Position numbers and translations under genes: made by a program
Part shown: piece by piece, positions 1 through 5,494 of the stretch
Layout: each line of letters opens with the position of its first letter
Numbering within the stretch: position 1 is the first letter of the stretch
DNA from: Kiritimatiellia bacterium
Lineage (GTDB): Bacteria > Verrucomicrobiota > Kiritimatiellia > RFP12 > UBA3636
Direction: 5' to 3'
Assembly: GCA_016295275.1 (NCBI GenBank)
Contig: JAEDLN010000103.1
Location: forward strand, 1-8,189
Length of the DNA stretch: 8,189 nt
Notes under the pieces: generated by a model
Databases searched by the model: none
What the model saw: only the letters and a program-made list of their open reading frames with translations
Told to the model about the DNA's origin: nothing

Positions 1-109
1 GCGCGGCTTGGCAATCCCGCCCCCTCGCCGCACGCACCCCTCGTGCCCCGTTGCGATAGGGCGCGATACTTGGCCGCCACGGCTCCCCACCGCTCGCCGG
101 GACTCCCGG
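1..109. repeat. GC-rich intergenic repeat modules, left copy
   Basis: This gene-free edge carries modules that recur at 4962-5332. Positions 1-20 match 5114-5132 apart from one inserted base. Positions 53-77 match 4964-4988 at 23 of 25 bases and contain the core TAGGGCGCGAT (57-67). Positions 74-93 are identical to 5310-5329 over 20 bases. A short palindrome CCGGG-ACT-CCCGG lies at 97-109, just past the bioB stop codon. It could fold in the bioB transcript, but no T-run follows, so I do not call a terminator. The element may extend beyond the window. All matches were read directly from the sequence; the function is unknown. Confidence 0.8.
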
Positions 110-119
110 TCCGCGCCTA

Positions 120-1091
120 TTACTCCTCCCGCCGCGTAACGTAACCCGCTTCGGCGGCGAGATGGCGATCATCGTCGTAGTCGGAGCCGGGCGTGGTCAG
201 CAAGGGCCCCTGAATACCCGCGTTGATACCGACGTAAATGGCCTTGGCCGCATCCGCATCGGAAAGGCGACGCCGCCCGCCCGCAAATCGAATCGGCGTT
301 TTCGGATTGGCGATGCGCACGATGGCGATTGCATCGAGGATTTTCGGCATTTCCAAGAAACGGCTTTCGCCCAGCGGCGTCCCCTCGATCGGATCGAGAA
401 TGTTCAGCGGAATCGAATCCGGTTCGATTGCCTTGAGTGCAAAGGCGAATTCGACGAGTTCGGCTTTGCTTTCGCCCATGCCGACGATGCCGCCCGAGCA
501 GATTTCAAACCCCATTGCTTTGGCCAGTCTGAGCGTCTTGAGCTTGTCTTCGGCCGTATGGGTGGTACACAGCGCTGAAAAACGCGATGGCGCCGTTTCG
601 AGATTGCAGTGAATGCGCTCGAGCCCCGCTGCCTTGAGCTTCCGGAGCGCATCTTCATCAACCAACCCAAGCGAAGCGCAACGATGGATTTTCGTCCGTT
701 CGCGAATGGCACGCACCGCCGAACAGACATCCTCGACCTGCGCCGGGGTCTGTCCACGCCCGGAGGTCACAATTCCGAACCGATACGCTCCGTTCGCCTC
801 GGCGGCCTCCGCCGCCTTGACAACCTCCTCGGTGCCGATCCATCCGTGCGCATCGCATTTCGCATGCCAATGGGCCGACTGCGCACACCATTTGCAGTTT
901 TCGCTGCAACTGCCGCAACGGGCGTTGACGATGGCGCAGAAATCGAACGCACGCGGTTTGAAGCGTGCGGTAATGCGGTGGGAACATTCCCACAATTCTT
1001 CCTGTGCAGTCGTTTCGAATACGCTCAGCACCTCTTCCGGAGTTGCCTCTCCGCCGGCGAGAATCAACGCCTCCAGTTCATGGATGTCCAT
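120..1091 (-). CDS. bioB: Biotin synthase BioB (radical SAM), anaerobe-like variant
   Basis: Cytosolic radical-SAM enzyme that inserts sulfur into dethiobiotin, the last step of biotin synthesis. The protein has 323 residues, a normal length. The CxxxCxxC motif for the SAM-binding 4Fe-4S cluster is C62, C66 and C69. NLETAP (163-168) matches the dethiobiotin-binding NLDTSP of E. coli, and CSGGIVGMGE (from C198) and LNILDPIEGTPLG are family hallmarks. By eye alignment to E. coli BioB, the auxiliary-cluster ligands C128, C188 and R260 correspond to C138, C198 and the Arg in IRFAGG. The C97 position is Gly (G106, RFGIVTSG). Extra cysteines occur at 59, 79, 162 and 175. This resembles BioB of strict anaerobes, in which the auxiliary cluster differs. 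A modest AAGGAAA ribosome site lies about 10 bases before the ATG. No other bio gene is in the window, so the precursor-making genes must be elsewhere or absent. Confidence 0.93.
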   Translation of the reverse strand: MDIHELEALILAGGEATPEEVLSVFETTAQEELWECSHRITARFKPRAFDFCAIVNARCGSCSENCKWCAQSAHWHAKCDAHGWIGTEEVVKAAEAAEANGAYRFGIVTSGRGQTPAQVEDVCSAVRAIRERTKIHRCASLGLVDEDALRKLKAAGLERIHCNLETAPSRFSALCTTHTAEDKLKTLRLAKAMGFEICSGGIVGMGESKAELVEFAFALKAIEPDSIPLNILDPIEGTPLGESRFLEMPKILDAIAIVRIANPKTPIRFAGGRRRLSDADAAKAIYVGINAGIQGPLLTTPGSDYDDDRHLAAEAGYVTRREE

Positions 1092-1119
1092 GATGATCGT
1101 TTCCTTTCGATTTTTGATC

Positions 1120-1197
1120 TCCTGCGATCCGATTGCAGTCGCATTCCAAAATTACTCGCGCAGAGCCTCGCTCACGTTGCCGCAATCGGTCGCAGGA
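1120..1197. repeat. Interrupted inverted repeat upstream of bioB
   Basis: The left arm 1120-1136 (TCCTGCGATCCGATTGC) is the reverse complement of the right arm 1182-1197, apart from one extra T at 1128. The arms are separated by 45 bases. It lies in the 209-base metQ-bioB gap, ending about 29 bases before the bioB start. A weak -10 candidate for bioB, TAATTT on the minus strand (1154-1149), falls between the arms, but no convincing -35 was found. The arms could be two operator half-clusters around a promoter, or a long stem in the bioB leader. They do not resemble the known BirA operator. Confidence 0.5.
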
Positions 1198-1300
1198 TCG
1201 TTTATTTGAGTTGTCGACACGCCAAGCGGCACGATTCGCATGGAACCGGAACGGCTGCATGGCTTCGTGCGATGCCACGGCGACAACCATACCCTATTCG

Positions 1301-2119
1301 TTAGTCCTTGAATGGAATCACAGATCCGTCGTAGGTCTTCTCGATAAACGCTTTGATTGCGTCCGATTTCAAAACGTCCACCAAAGCCTTGATTTTGGCA
1401 TCGTTTTCATGACCTTCTTTGACGGCAATGATATTGACGTACGTACGCGCCGCCTGGGAATCGGAAAGCTCGTGGGCAATGGAGTCCTTCCCAACGGAAA
1501 ATCCGGCCTGCAGCGCATAGTTTCCATTCAAAACGACAAATGCCACCTCATCCTTGACGCGGGCGACCTGCTCCGCCGCCAACTCCTGAAAAACCAAGTG
1601 ATGCGGATTGGCGACGATGTCCTTGATCGTAGCGGTCAGACCTGCATCGGGCGACAGCGTCAGCAAGCCATTGTCCTGCAGCAACAGAAGCGCACGGGCC
1701 TCATTGGTCGTATCGTTCGGAATTGCGACGACGTCGCCATCCGCAATCTCGGACAAGGCGGCTTTCTTTCCCGGATAAATGCCAAACGGCTCGTAGTGGA
1801 TACCGCCGGCATTGACCAAATGGGTGCCTTTCTCCCGATTGAAGCTGTCCAAGTACGGAATGTGCTGGAAATAGTTCGCGTCCATCTCTTCGCTTTCGAC
1901 GACTTCGTTCGGAATCACATAATCATCGAAAATCGTGAGCGCGACGGTATAGCCCTTTTCCGCCAATAATGGTTTCGCATGTTCGATGATTTCCGCATGC
2001 GGCGTTGCGGACGCGCCGATTTTGATGAGCTTTTCGTCGGCGACTTTGTTGCCGCATCCGGACAGGAGAATCAGAGCCGAAGCGGTTGACAAAAGGGTTG
2101 CCAATATCGTGTTATTCAT
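1301..2119 (-). CDS. metQ: Methionine ABC transporter substrate-binding lipoprotein MetQ (NlpA family)
   Basis: Captures methionine outside the cytoplasmic membrane and delivers it to the MetNI transporter. The protein has 272 residues, the usual length. An N-terminal hydrophobic stretch ends in the lipobox LSGC with C22 as the lipidated cysteine, so the mature protein is membrane-anchored. The body matches the NlpA/MetQ family: KIGASATPHAEI at the first strand, DANYFQHIPYLDSFN in the middle, and GDVVAIPNDTTNEARALLLLQ after it. The ATG is preceded by GAGG six bases upstream. The gene starts 17 bases after the metI stop and is the third gene of metNIQ. Methionine is the family's usual substrate (D- or L-methionine), but specificity cannot be read with certainty from sequence. 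I see no terminator between it and bioB. Confidence 0.94.
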   Translation of the reverse strand: MNNTILATLLSTASALILLSGCGNKVADEKLIKIGASATPHAEIIEHAKPLLAEKGYTVALTIFDDYVIPNEVVESEEMDANYFQHIPYLDSFNREKGTHLVNAGGIHYEPFGIYPGKKAALSEIADGDVVAIPNDTTNEARALLLLQDNGLLTLSPDAGLTATIKDIVANPHHLVFQELAAEQVARVKDEVAFVVLNGNYALQAGFSVGKDSIAHELSDSQAARTYVNIIAVKEGHENDAKIKALVDVLKSDAIKAFIEKTYDGSVIPFKD

Positions 2120-2136
2120 GTTTTACCTCGTTTCTT

Positions 2137-2796
2137 TTATTTGCGTTTGTCGAGTTTGCTTGCGATTTTCATTCCAATCGTTTGGAAAATCTGAAACAAA
2201 AGGACCAGCAGTGCGACGGTTACCATCATGATATCCGTCTGCCACCTGTGATATCCGTACCGGACCGCAATATCGCCAAGTCCGCCACCGCCTACCGTAC
2301 CCGCCATGGCCGAATACCCCAAAACCGTTCCGATGGAAATCGTGGCGCCAATGATGAGGGAGGCCCTGGCTTCTACCAGCATGACGTTGAAAATGATGGC
2401 AAAATCGGACGCCCCCATGGAGCGCGCCGCTTCAATGACCCCCGAATCGACTTCTTTCAAGGACGATTCGACCATGCGTGCAATGTAGGGAGCCGCCGCA
2501 ACGACAAGCGGAACAATGGTAGCCGTGGAACCATAGCTTTTGCCGACCAAAAACCGGGTAAACGGAATGAGCAAAATGAGCAAAATCAGAAACGGGACGC
2601 TTCGGGTAATGTTGATGATGACGTCCAATACCTTGTAGACCAACGCATTCGGCTTGATGCCGTCCTTGTCCGTGACGGCCAGCAAAATGCCCATCGGCAA
2701 ACCAAACAAATACCCTAGCAGAGTTGACGCCAAGGTCATGTACACGGTATCCCGGATGCCCGATAGCAACATATTGACAATGGTGGGATCAAACAT
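2137..2796 (-). CDS. metI: Methionine ABC transporter permease MetI
   Basis: Integral membrane permease of the MetNIQ importer, 219 residues, typical for the family. Several hydrophobic segments are visible: GIRDTVYMTLASTLLGYLFG near the N-terminus, SVPFLILLILLIPF, the TIVPLVVAAAPYIA region, and a C-terminal VTVALLVLLFQIF. The coupling EAA loop that contacts the ATPase is present as GVIEAARSMGASDFAIIFNV. I chose the ATG at 2796, which sits nine bases after a strong GGAGG and overlaps the metN stop by eight bases. A TTG two codons upstream (2802) would put GGAGG only four bases away, so it is less likely. The overlap implies translational coupling with metN. Confidence 0.94.
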   Translation of the reverse strand: MFDPTIVNMLLSGIRDTVYMTLASTLLGYLFGLPMGILLAVTDKDGIKPNALVYKVLDVIINITRSVPFLILLILLIPFTRFLVGKSYGSTATIVPLVVAAAPYIARMVESSLKEVDSGVIEAARSMGASDFAIIFNVMLVEARASLIIGATISIGTVLGYSAMAGTVGGGGLGDIAVRYGYHRWQTDIMMVTVALLVLLFQIFQTIGMKIASKLDKRK

Positions 2797-3823
2797 CTCC
2801 AATCACCTCCTCGATTTCTACGCCTTTTTCTTTCAGATAGCTTTCCATTTCACGCTGCAGTCTCCTGTCGTCCGGCAAACCCAAAATCATTTCTCCTTTT
2901 GCATAGCCGCCGACATTCTTGGTATCCGCCCGCAAAATATTGACCGGTGCATGGCAGGCCAAAACCAAATTGGCAATAATCGGCTCGAATGCCGAATGAC
3001 CTGAAAACACGATCCGAAGCTTCCGGCCCGCCTGCATCCGGTCCAGCCGTTCCGGCATCGAGCCATTCTCCCCGTACTCCGGCAAATCGCGAAGGAGCAA
3101 CTCTCTCGCAGCCCGCGACTTCGGATGGTTGAAAATCTCTTCGACCGATCCGTTTTCCACAAGAACGCCATGCTCGAGAATCGCGACTCTGTTGCAGATT
3201 TTGCGGACAACCGCCATCTGATGGGTGATCAATACGATCGTAATGCCAAGGTCGCCGTTGATCTGCTTCAACAAATCCAAGATGGAAGCCGTCGTCTGCG
3301 GATCCAATGCGCTTGTGGCTTCATCGCAAAGCAAGATATTCGGATTCGACGCCAATGCCCTTGCAATCGCAACTCTCTGCTTTTGTCCGCCCGACAACTG
3401 CGCCGGATAGGCCTTTTCCTTTTCCGACAGGCCGACAAGCCGCAAAAGCTCCCTGGCTCTCTCCTTTGATTTCCGTTTGTCGACCTTCTGAAGCAGAAGC
3501 GGAAACCGGACATTGTCCAAGACATTCTTCTGCATCAACAAATTGAAGTGCTGGAATATCATCGCAATGTCGCTTCGACGCTTGCGCAATTCCCGTTCGC
3601 TCAATGTCCCCAAATCCTGCCCGGAAATGACAACCTGTCCGGAGGTCGGCTTTTCCAAATAATTCAGACAGCGGACCAATGTGCTTTTTCCGGCACCGGA
3701 CATGCCGATGATGCCATAAATATCGCCGGCTTCGATGCGCAGATTGATGTCCTTCAGCGCCTCCACCACAAGTCCTTCCCGATCAAAGGTTTTCGTAAGG
3801 TGTTTGATTTCGATTTCGCTCAT
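2789..3823 (-). CDS. metN: Methionine ABC transporter ATP-binding protein MetN
   Basis: Cytoplasmic ATPase that powers methionine import together with MetI and MetQ. The 344-residue length fits MetN. Walker A is GMSGAGKST (40-48), the Q-loop is near Q91, the ABC signature LSGGQ is at 143-147, Walker B ILLCDE at 163-168, and the H-loop histidine is H201. The C-terminal part, from about residue 265 (LRIVFSGHSAFEPIIANLV onward), matches the NIL regulatory domain that binds methionine and gives trans-inhibition in the family. This domain separates MetN from amino-acid ATPases that lack it. A GAGG lies about five bases before the ATG. The gene is first in metNIQ, and its upstream region has a candidate promoter and LysR operator. 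Confidence 0.96.
   Translation of the reverse strand: MSEIEIKHLTKTFDREGLVVEALKDINLRIEAGDIYGIIGMSGAGKSTLVRCLNYLEKPTSGQVVISGQDLGTLSERELRKRRSDIAMIFQHFNLLMQKNVLDNVRFPLLLQKVDKRKSKERARELLRLVGLSEKEKAYPAQLSGGQKQRVAIARALASNPNILLCDEATSALDPQTTASILDLLKQINGDLGITIVLITHQMAVVRKICNRVAILEHGVLVENGSVEEIFNHPKSRAARELLLRDLPEYGENGSMPERLDRMQAGRKLRIVFSGHSAFEPIIANLVLACHAPVNILRADTKNVGGYAKGEMILGLPDDRRLQREMESYLKEKGVEIEEVIGDV
2797..2815 (-). promoter_or_regulatory. Strong Shine-Dalgarno site for metI
   Basis: On the minus strand the end of metN reads GAGGAGGTGAT, a near-perfect complement of the 16S rRNA tail, nine bases (from GGAGG) before the metI ATG at 2796. It decides the start in favour of ATG over the upstream TTG. 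Such a strong site contrasts with the weak sites of rsmD, coaD and yceD in this window. Confidence 0.75.
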
Positions 3824-3886
3824 GGGACCTCGCCTGTTGTCGGTTCTTGGGACGGATGGAATTCTATCGTCTGCCGCAAAAAAGTG

Positions 3887-3892
3887 ATAATA
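3887..3892 (-). promoter_or_regulatory. Candidate -10 box of the metNIQ promoter
   Basis: TATTAT on the minus strand matches the sigma70 -10 consensus at five of six positions. It lies 63 bases before the metN ATG. The -35 position 17 bases upstream reads TATAAC, a poor match that overlaps the 3912-3928 dyad. A weak -35 covered by a regulator site is typical of activator-dependent LysR-type promoters. The predicted leader of roughly 55-60 bases is too short for a SAM riboswitch or T-box. Confidence 0.45.
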
Positions 3893-3911
3893 CGGAAAAC
3901 CTTGACCGTGT

Positions 3912-3928
3912 TATAGGAAAATCTTATA
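3912..3928. promoter_or_regulatory. Candidate LysR-type operator upstream of metN
   Basis: TATAGGA-AAA-TCTTATA is a dyad with six of seven base pairs symmetric. Its 17-bp size and TATAG/TTATA ends resemble the MET-box bound by LysR-type methionine regulators in streptococci (TATAG...CTATA, from memory). It sits between lysR and the metN -10 box, overlapping the -35 position. Binding by the neighbouring LysR protein is inferred from position and family habit. Confidence 0.45.
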
Positions 3929-3963
3929 GCAAAAGAGAGAATGCCGGTCTATCGGTGCGCACG

Positions 3964-4869
3964 TTACATGACTTGATCTTTGTATCTTCGCAATTCCTTT
4001 ACATAGAGCTCGCCGGTATGGCTGAGCTTTGCGCCTTTTCGCTTCAAATACCCGATCCGCATCTTTTCCGATTCATACAGAGAGACTGCCAAATACTCGC
4101 TTCCGTTCAACTCCTCGCAGATGATGCCGGAACAGAGGGTGTACGCATTCAGCCCTTTCATCAGATTGAGCAGGGTCGCTCTGTCGTTCCCTTTGATCAA
4201 CCGCTTGTACTCGTAGTTGCTTTTCATTTCCTCCGCAAAATAGACGGCATTGTTTTTCCCCTGTTCAAAGGCCAGGCACGGATAGTCGTCCAGCTCGCGC
4301 ATGGAAATGACGGGTTTCTTTGCCAACGGATGGCCGCTCCACAAATAAACGTACGTGTCGCACGTGAACAATTCCACGAATTCAAGCCCGTACTCCTTGA
4401 AAAGCTTCGTCAGGACTTTTTCATTGAAATCGTTTAGGTACAGAACGCCGATTTCGCTTTTGAAATTCTTTACGTTATCAATGACATCCGCCGTCATCGT
4501 CTCATGCAGGGCAAATTCGTACCGGTCGATGCCGACCTGTTTGACTGTTTCCACAAACGCCTTTACCGCAAAGGTATAGTGTTGCGTGGAAACACTGAAT
4601 TTTTCCTTCGTGACCTTGTCTATGTACTTTGCCCGCAACAACCCGTAGCGATCCACCACCTCTCGGGCATACCCTAAAAACTCTTCTCCTTCCGGCGTAA
4701 TGACAATCCCCCGGTTGGAACGCAGAAAAACGTCAAATCCGATTTCGTTCTCCAATTCCTTCATGGTTTCCGAAAGACTCGGCTGCGAAACAAAAAGATG
4801 CTTCGCCGCTTCGTTTATCGAACCGTAATCCGCAATCGAAATCGCGTATTTCAACTGTTGCAAGGTCAT
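3964..4869 (-). CDS. LysR-family transcriptional regulator, probably of the adjacent metNIQ
   Basis: DNA-binding regulator, 301 residues, a standard LysR length. The N-terminal winged helix-turn-helix is clear: MTLQQLKYAISIADYGSINEAA followed by HLFVSQPSLSETMKELE, with the recognition helix about residues 28-40. The rest (about 90-290) is the periplasmic-binding-like effector domain, ending in a hydrophilic tail. The start at 4869 is fixed by the family N-terminus and an AAGGAGAG site eight bases upstream. The open frame runs 116 codons further upstream, but only through GC-rich repeats, and that extension is spurious. The gene points toward metNIQ, 140 bases from metN, so methionine or a precursor is the likely signal; the target is inferred. 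GC in sampled lines is about 40-45%, well below bioB or rsmD, hinting at foreign origin. The protein resembles Firmicutes LysR proteins more than proteobacterial MetR, by impression only. Confidence 0.88.
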   Translation of the reverse strand: MTLQQLKYAISIADYGSINEAAKHLFVSQPSLSETMKELENEIGFDVFLRSNRGIVITPEGEEFLGYAREVVDRYGLLRAKYIDKVTKEKFSVSTQHYTFAVKAFVETVKQVGIDRYEFALHETMTADVIDNVKNFKSEIGVLYLNDFNEKVLTKLFKEYGLEFVELFTCDTYVYLWSGHPLAKKPVISMRELDDYPCLAFEQGKNNAVYFAEEMKSNYEYKRLIKGNDRATLLNLMKGLNAYTLCSGIICEELNGSEYLAVSLYESEKMRIGYLKRKGAKLSHTGELYVKELRRYKDQVM

Positions 4870-4949
4870 GACTTCTCTCCTTCTGCGCTTCGTTCGGCGT
4901 TCTTTTGATTTGCCGGGAATTCTACCATTTTTGCGGTTTCGGGAAAATT
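4870..4949 (-). promoter_or_regulatory. Upstream region of lysR with weak promoter candidate
   Basis: An AAGGAGAG ribosome site lies eight bases before the ATG. A -10 candidate TAGAAT (4924-4919, five of six) has only a poor -35 (TTTTCC) 17 bases upstream. The stretch is AT-richer than the repeats that begin at about 4950. Confidence 0.3.
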
Positions 4950-5178
4950 GCGGCGTTGCGGTTGCGGTAGGGCGCGATGCTTGGCCGCAACCGCCCGTGG
5001 GGGTTCCCCACCCTCCCGGCTCGTGCCGCCGCCGTGCGTAATCAGGCGGTCCCGTTGCGGTAGGGCGCGATGTCCCCATCGCGCCGCCGCGCGTGGCGGC
5101 TCGCCACCGCGGTGCGCGGCTTGGCATCCCGCGCCGCTGCCGTGCGCACCGCCCGCGCCCCCGTTGCCGTGTCCCGTC

Positions 5179-5214
5179 GCGGTAGGGCGCGATGTCCCCA
5201 TCGCGCCCTACCGC
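5179..5214. repeat. Perfect 16-bp inverted repeat (hairpin)
   Basis: The arms 5179-5194 and 5199-5214 are perfectly complementary, with a four-base TCCC loop. The core TAGGGCGCGAT lies inside the left arm. A second copy at 5064-5085 keeps only nine pairs of the stem. No T-run follows on either strand, so it is not a classical terminator. It lies between two divergently transcribed genes, where a terminator is not expected anyway. It looks like a REP-like or miniature repeat unit. Confidence 0.85.
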
Positions 5215-5274
5215 CATTACCCACGGCCACTAGCAACGCACAATGCCCCCGCTCGCACGCGCATTGCCAGTGGA

Positions 5275-5332
5275 GGCTCCCCACTTGCCCGTGGGGGTTC
5301 CCCACTCGCCCGCCACGGCTCCCCACCGCCCC
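5275..5332. repeat. Short 21-bp tandem repeat, about 2.7 units
   Basis: Units begin at 5275, 5296 and 5317 and start GG(C/T)TCCCCAC. The first two are full 21-bp units and the third is cut short. Related single units occur at 5002 (GGTTCCCCACC) and 81-101. The second unit start forms a GTGGGG-GTT-CCCCAC hairpin (5291-5305). Confidence 0.7.
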
Positions 5333-5339
5333 TTTTCTG

Positions 5340-5429
5340 CCGGTCCGTTTCTCTTCAAGGCAGTTTGAAATCAAGGCACCTCGTCTCCCCAAAATCGCGG
5401 GAATGCGCCCGCGGACAAGGCCGGCTTTG
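5340..5429. other. Spacer between repeats and rubrerythrin promoter
   Basis: No gene is seen. Two adjacent small hairpins occur: CGCGGG (5396-5401) pairs with CCCGCG (5408-5413), and ACAAGG (5415-5420) pairs with CTTTGT (5425-5430) with one G-T pair, the latter touching the -35 box. No T-run follows either. Their role is unknown. Confidence 0.4.
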
Positions 5430-5458
5430 TTGACGCTCCCCCTCGCACATGGTAGATT
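5430..5458 (+). promoter_or_regulatory. Sigma70-type promoter for rubrerythrin
   Basis: TTGACG (5430-5435, five of six to consensus) and TAGATT (5453-5458, four of six) are spaced by exactly 17 bases. The start of transcription would be about 5465, giving a leader of about 30 bases. A GGGAA ribosome site lies at 5485-5489. The promoter may also serve the following rsmD-plsX genes, since no terminator is seen after rubrerythrin. Confidence 0.6.
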
Positions 5459-5467
5459 TTCGGGACA

Positions 5468-5482
5468 TTTTGATGAACAAAA
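5468..5482. promoter_or_regulatory. Small dyad at the rubrerythrin start of transcription
   Basis: TTTTG-ATGAA-CAAAA is a perfect 5-bp inverted repeat just downstream of the predicted transcription start. It could be a repressor site, but it fits neither the PerR nor the Rex consensus that I know. Such a short AT-rich dyad may also be chance. Confidence 0.25.
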
Positions 5483-5494
5483 ACGGGAATTTGC

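Larger units (their letters stand above)
4950..5339. repeat. Modular GC-rich repeat cluster between divergent genes
   Basis: This gene-free stretch separates lysR from rubrerythrin. The core TAGGGCGCGAT occurs at 4968, 5061 and 5183 (plus 57 at the window edge). Two classes follow the core: one continues GTCCCCATCGCGCC and folds into a hairpin (5064-5085 and 5179-5214), the other continues (A/G)CTTGGCCGC (4964-4988 and 53-77). GCCCGTGGGGGTTCCCCAC occurs twice exactly (4993-5011 and 5287-5305). The module at 5114-5132 matches 1-20. Long reading frames cross the region on both strands but encode only repeat-derived, low-complexity Arg/Pro/Ala-rich peptides, so I treat them as non-coding. No RAYT-type transposase is in the window, so REP-like mobility cannot be tested here. 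Confidence 0.85.

Noticed and set aside
97..109. Intrinsic terminator of bioB (CCGGG-ACT-CCCGG)
   Set aside because: The stem is only five pairs and no T-run follows on the minus strand.
1092..1300. BirA operator before bioB
   Set aside because: The typical TTGTAAAC-type half sites with 14-16-base spacing are absent.
162..1304. Several plus-strand open frames of 124-231 codons opposite bioB and its upstream gap
   Set aside because: They are antisense shadows of bioB in a GC-rich gene, with no family resemblance or ribosome site; bioB has clear catalytic motifs.
3824..3963. SAM riboswitch or T-box before metN
   Set aside because: The leader after the likely promoter is only about 55-60 bases, and no conserved riboswitch or T-box elements were seen.
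4950..5332. CRISPR array
   Set aside because: Repeat copies are unevenly spaced, differ in length and tail, and no cas gene is nearby.
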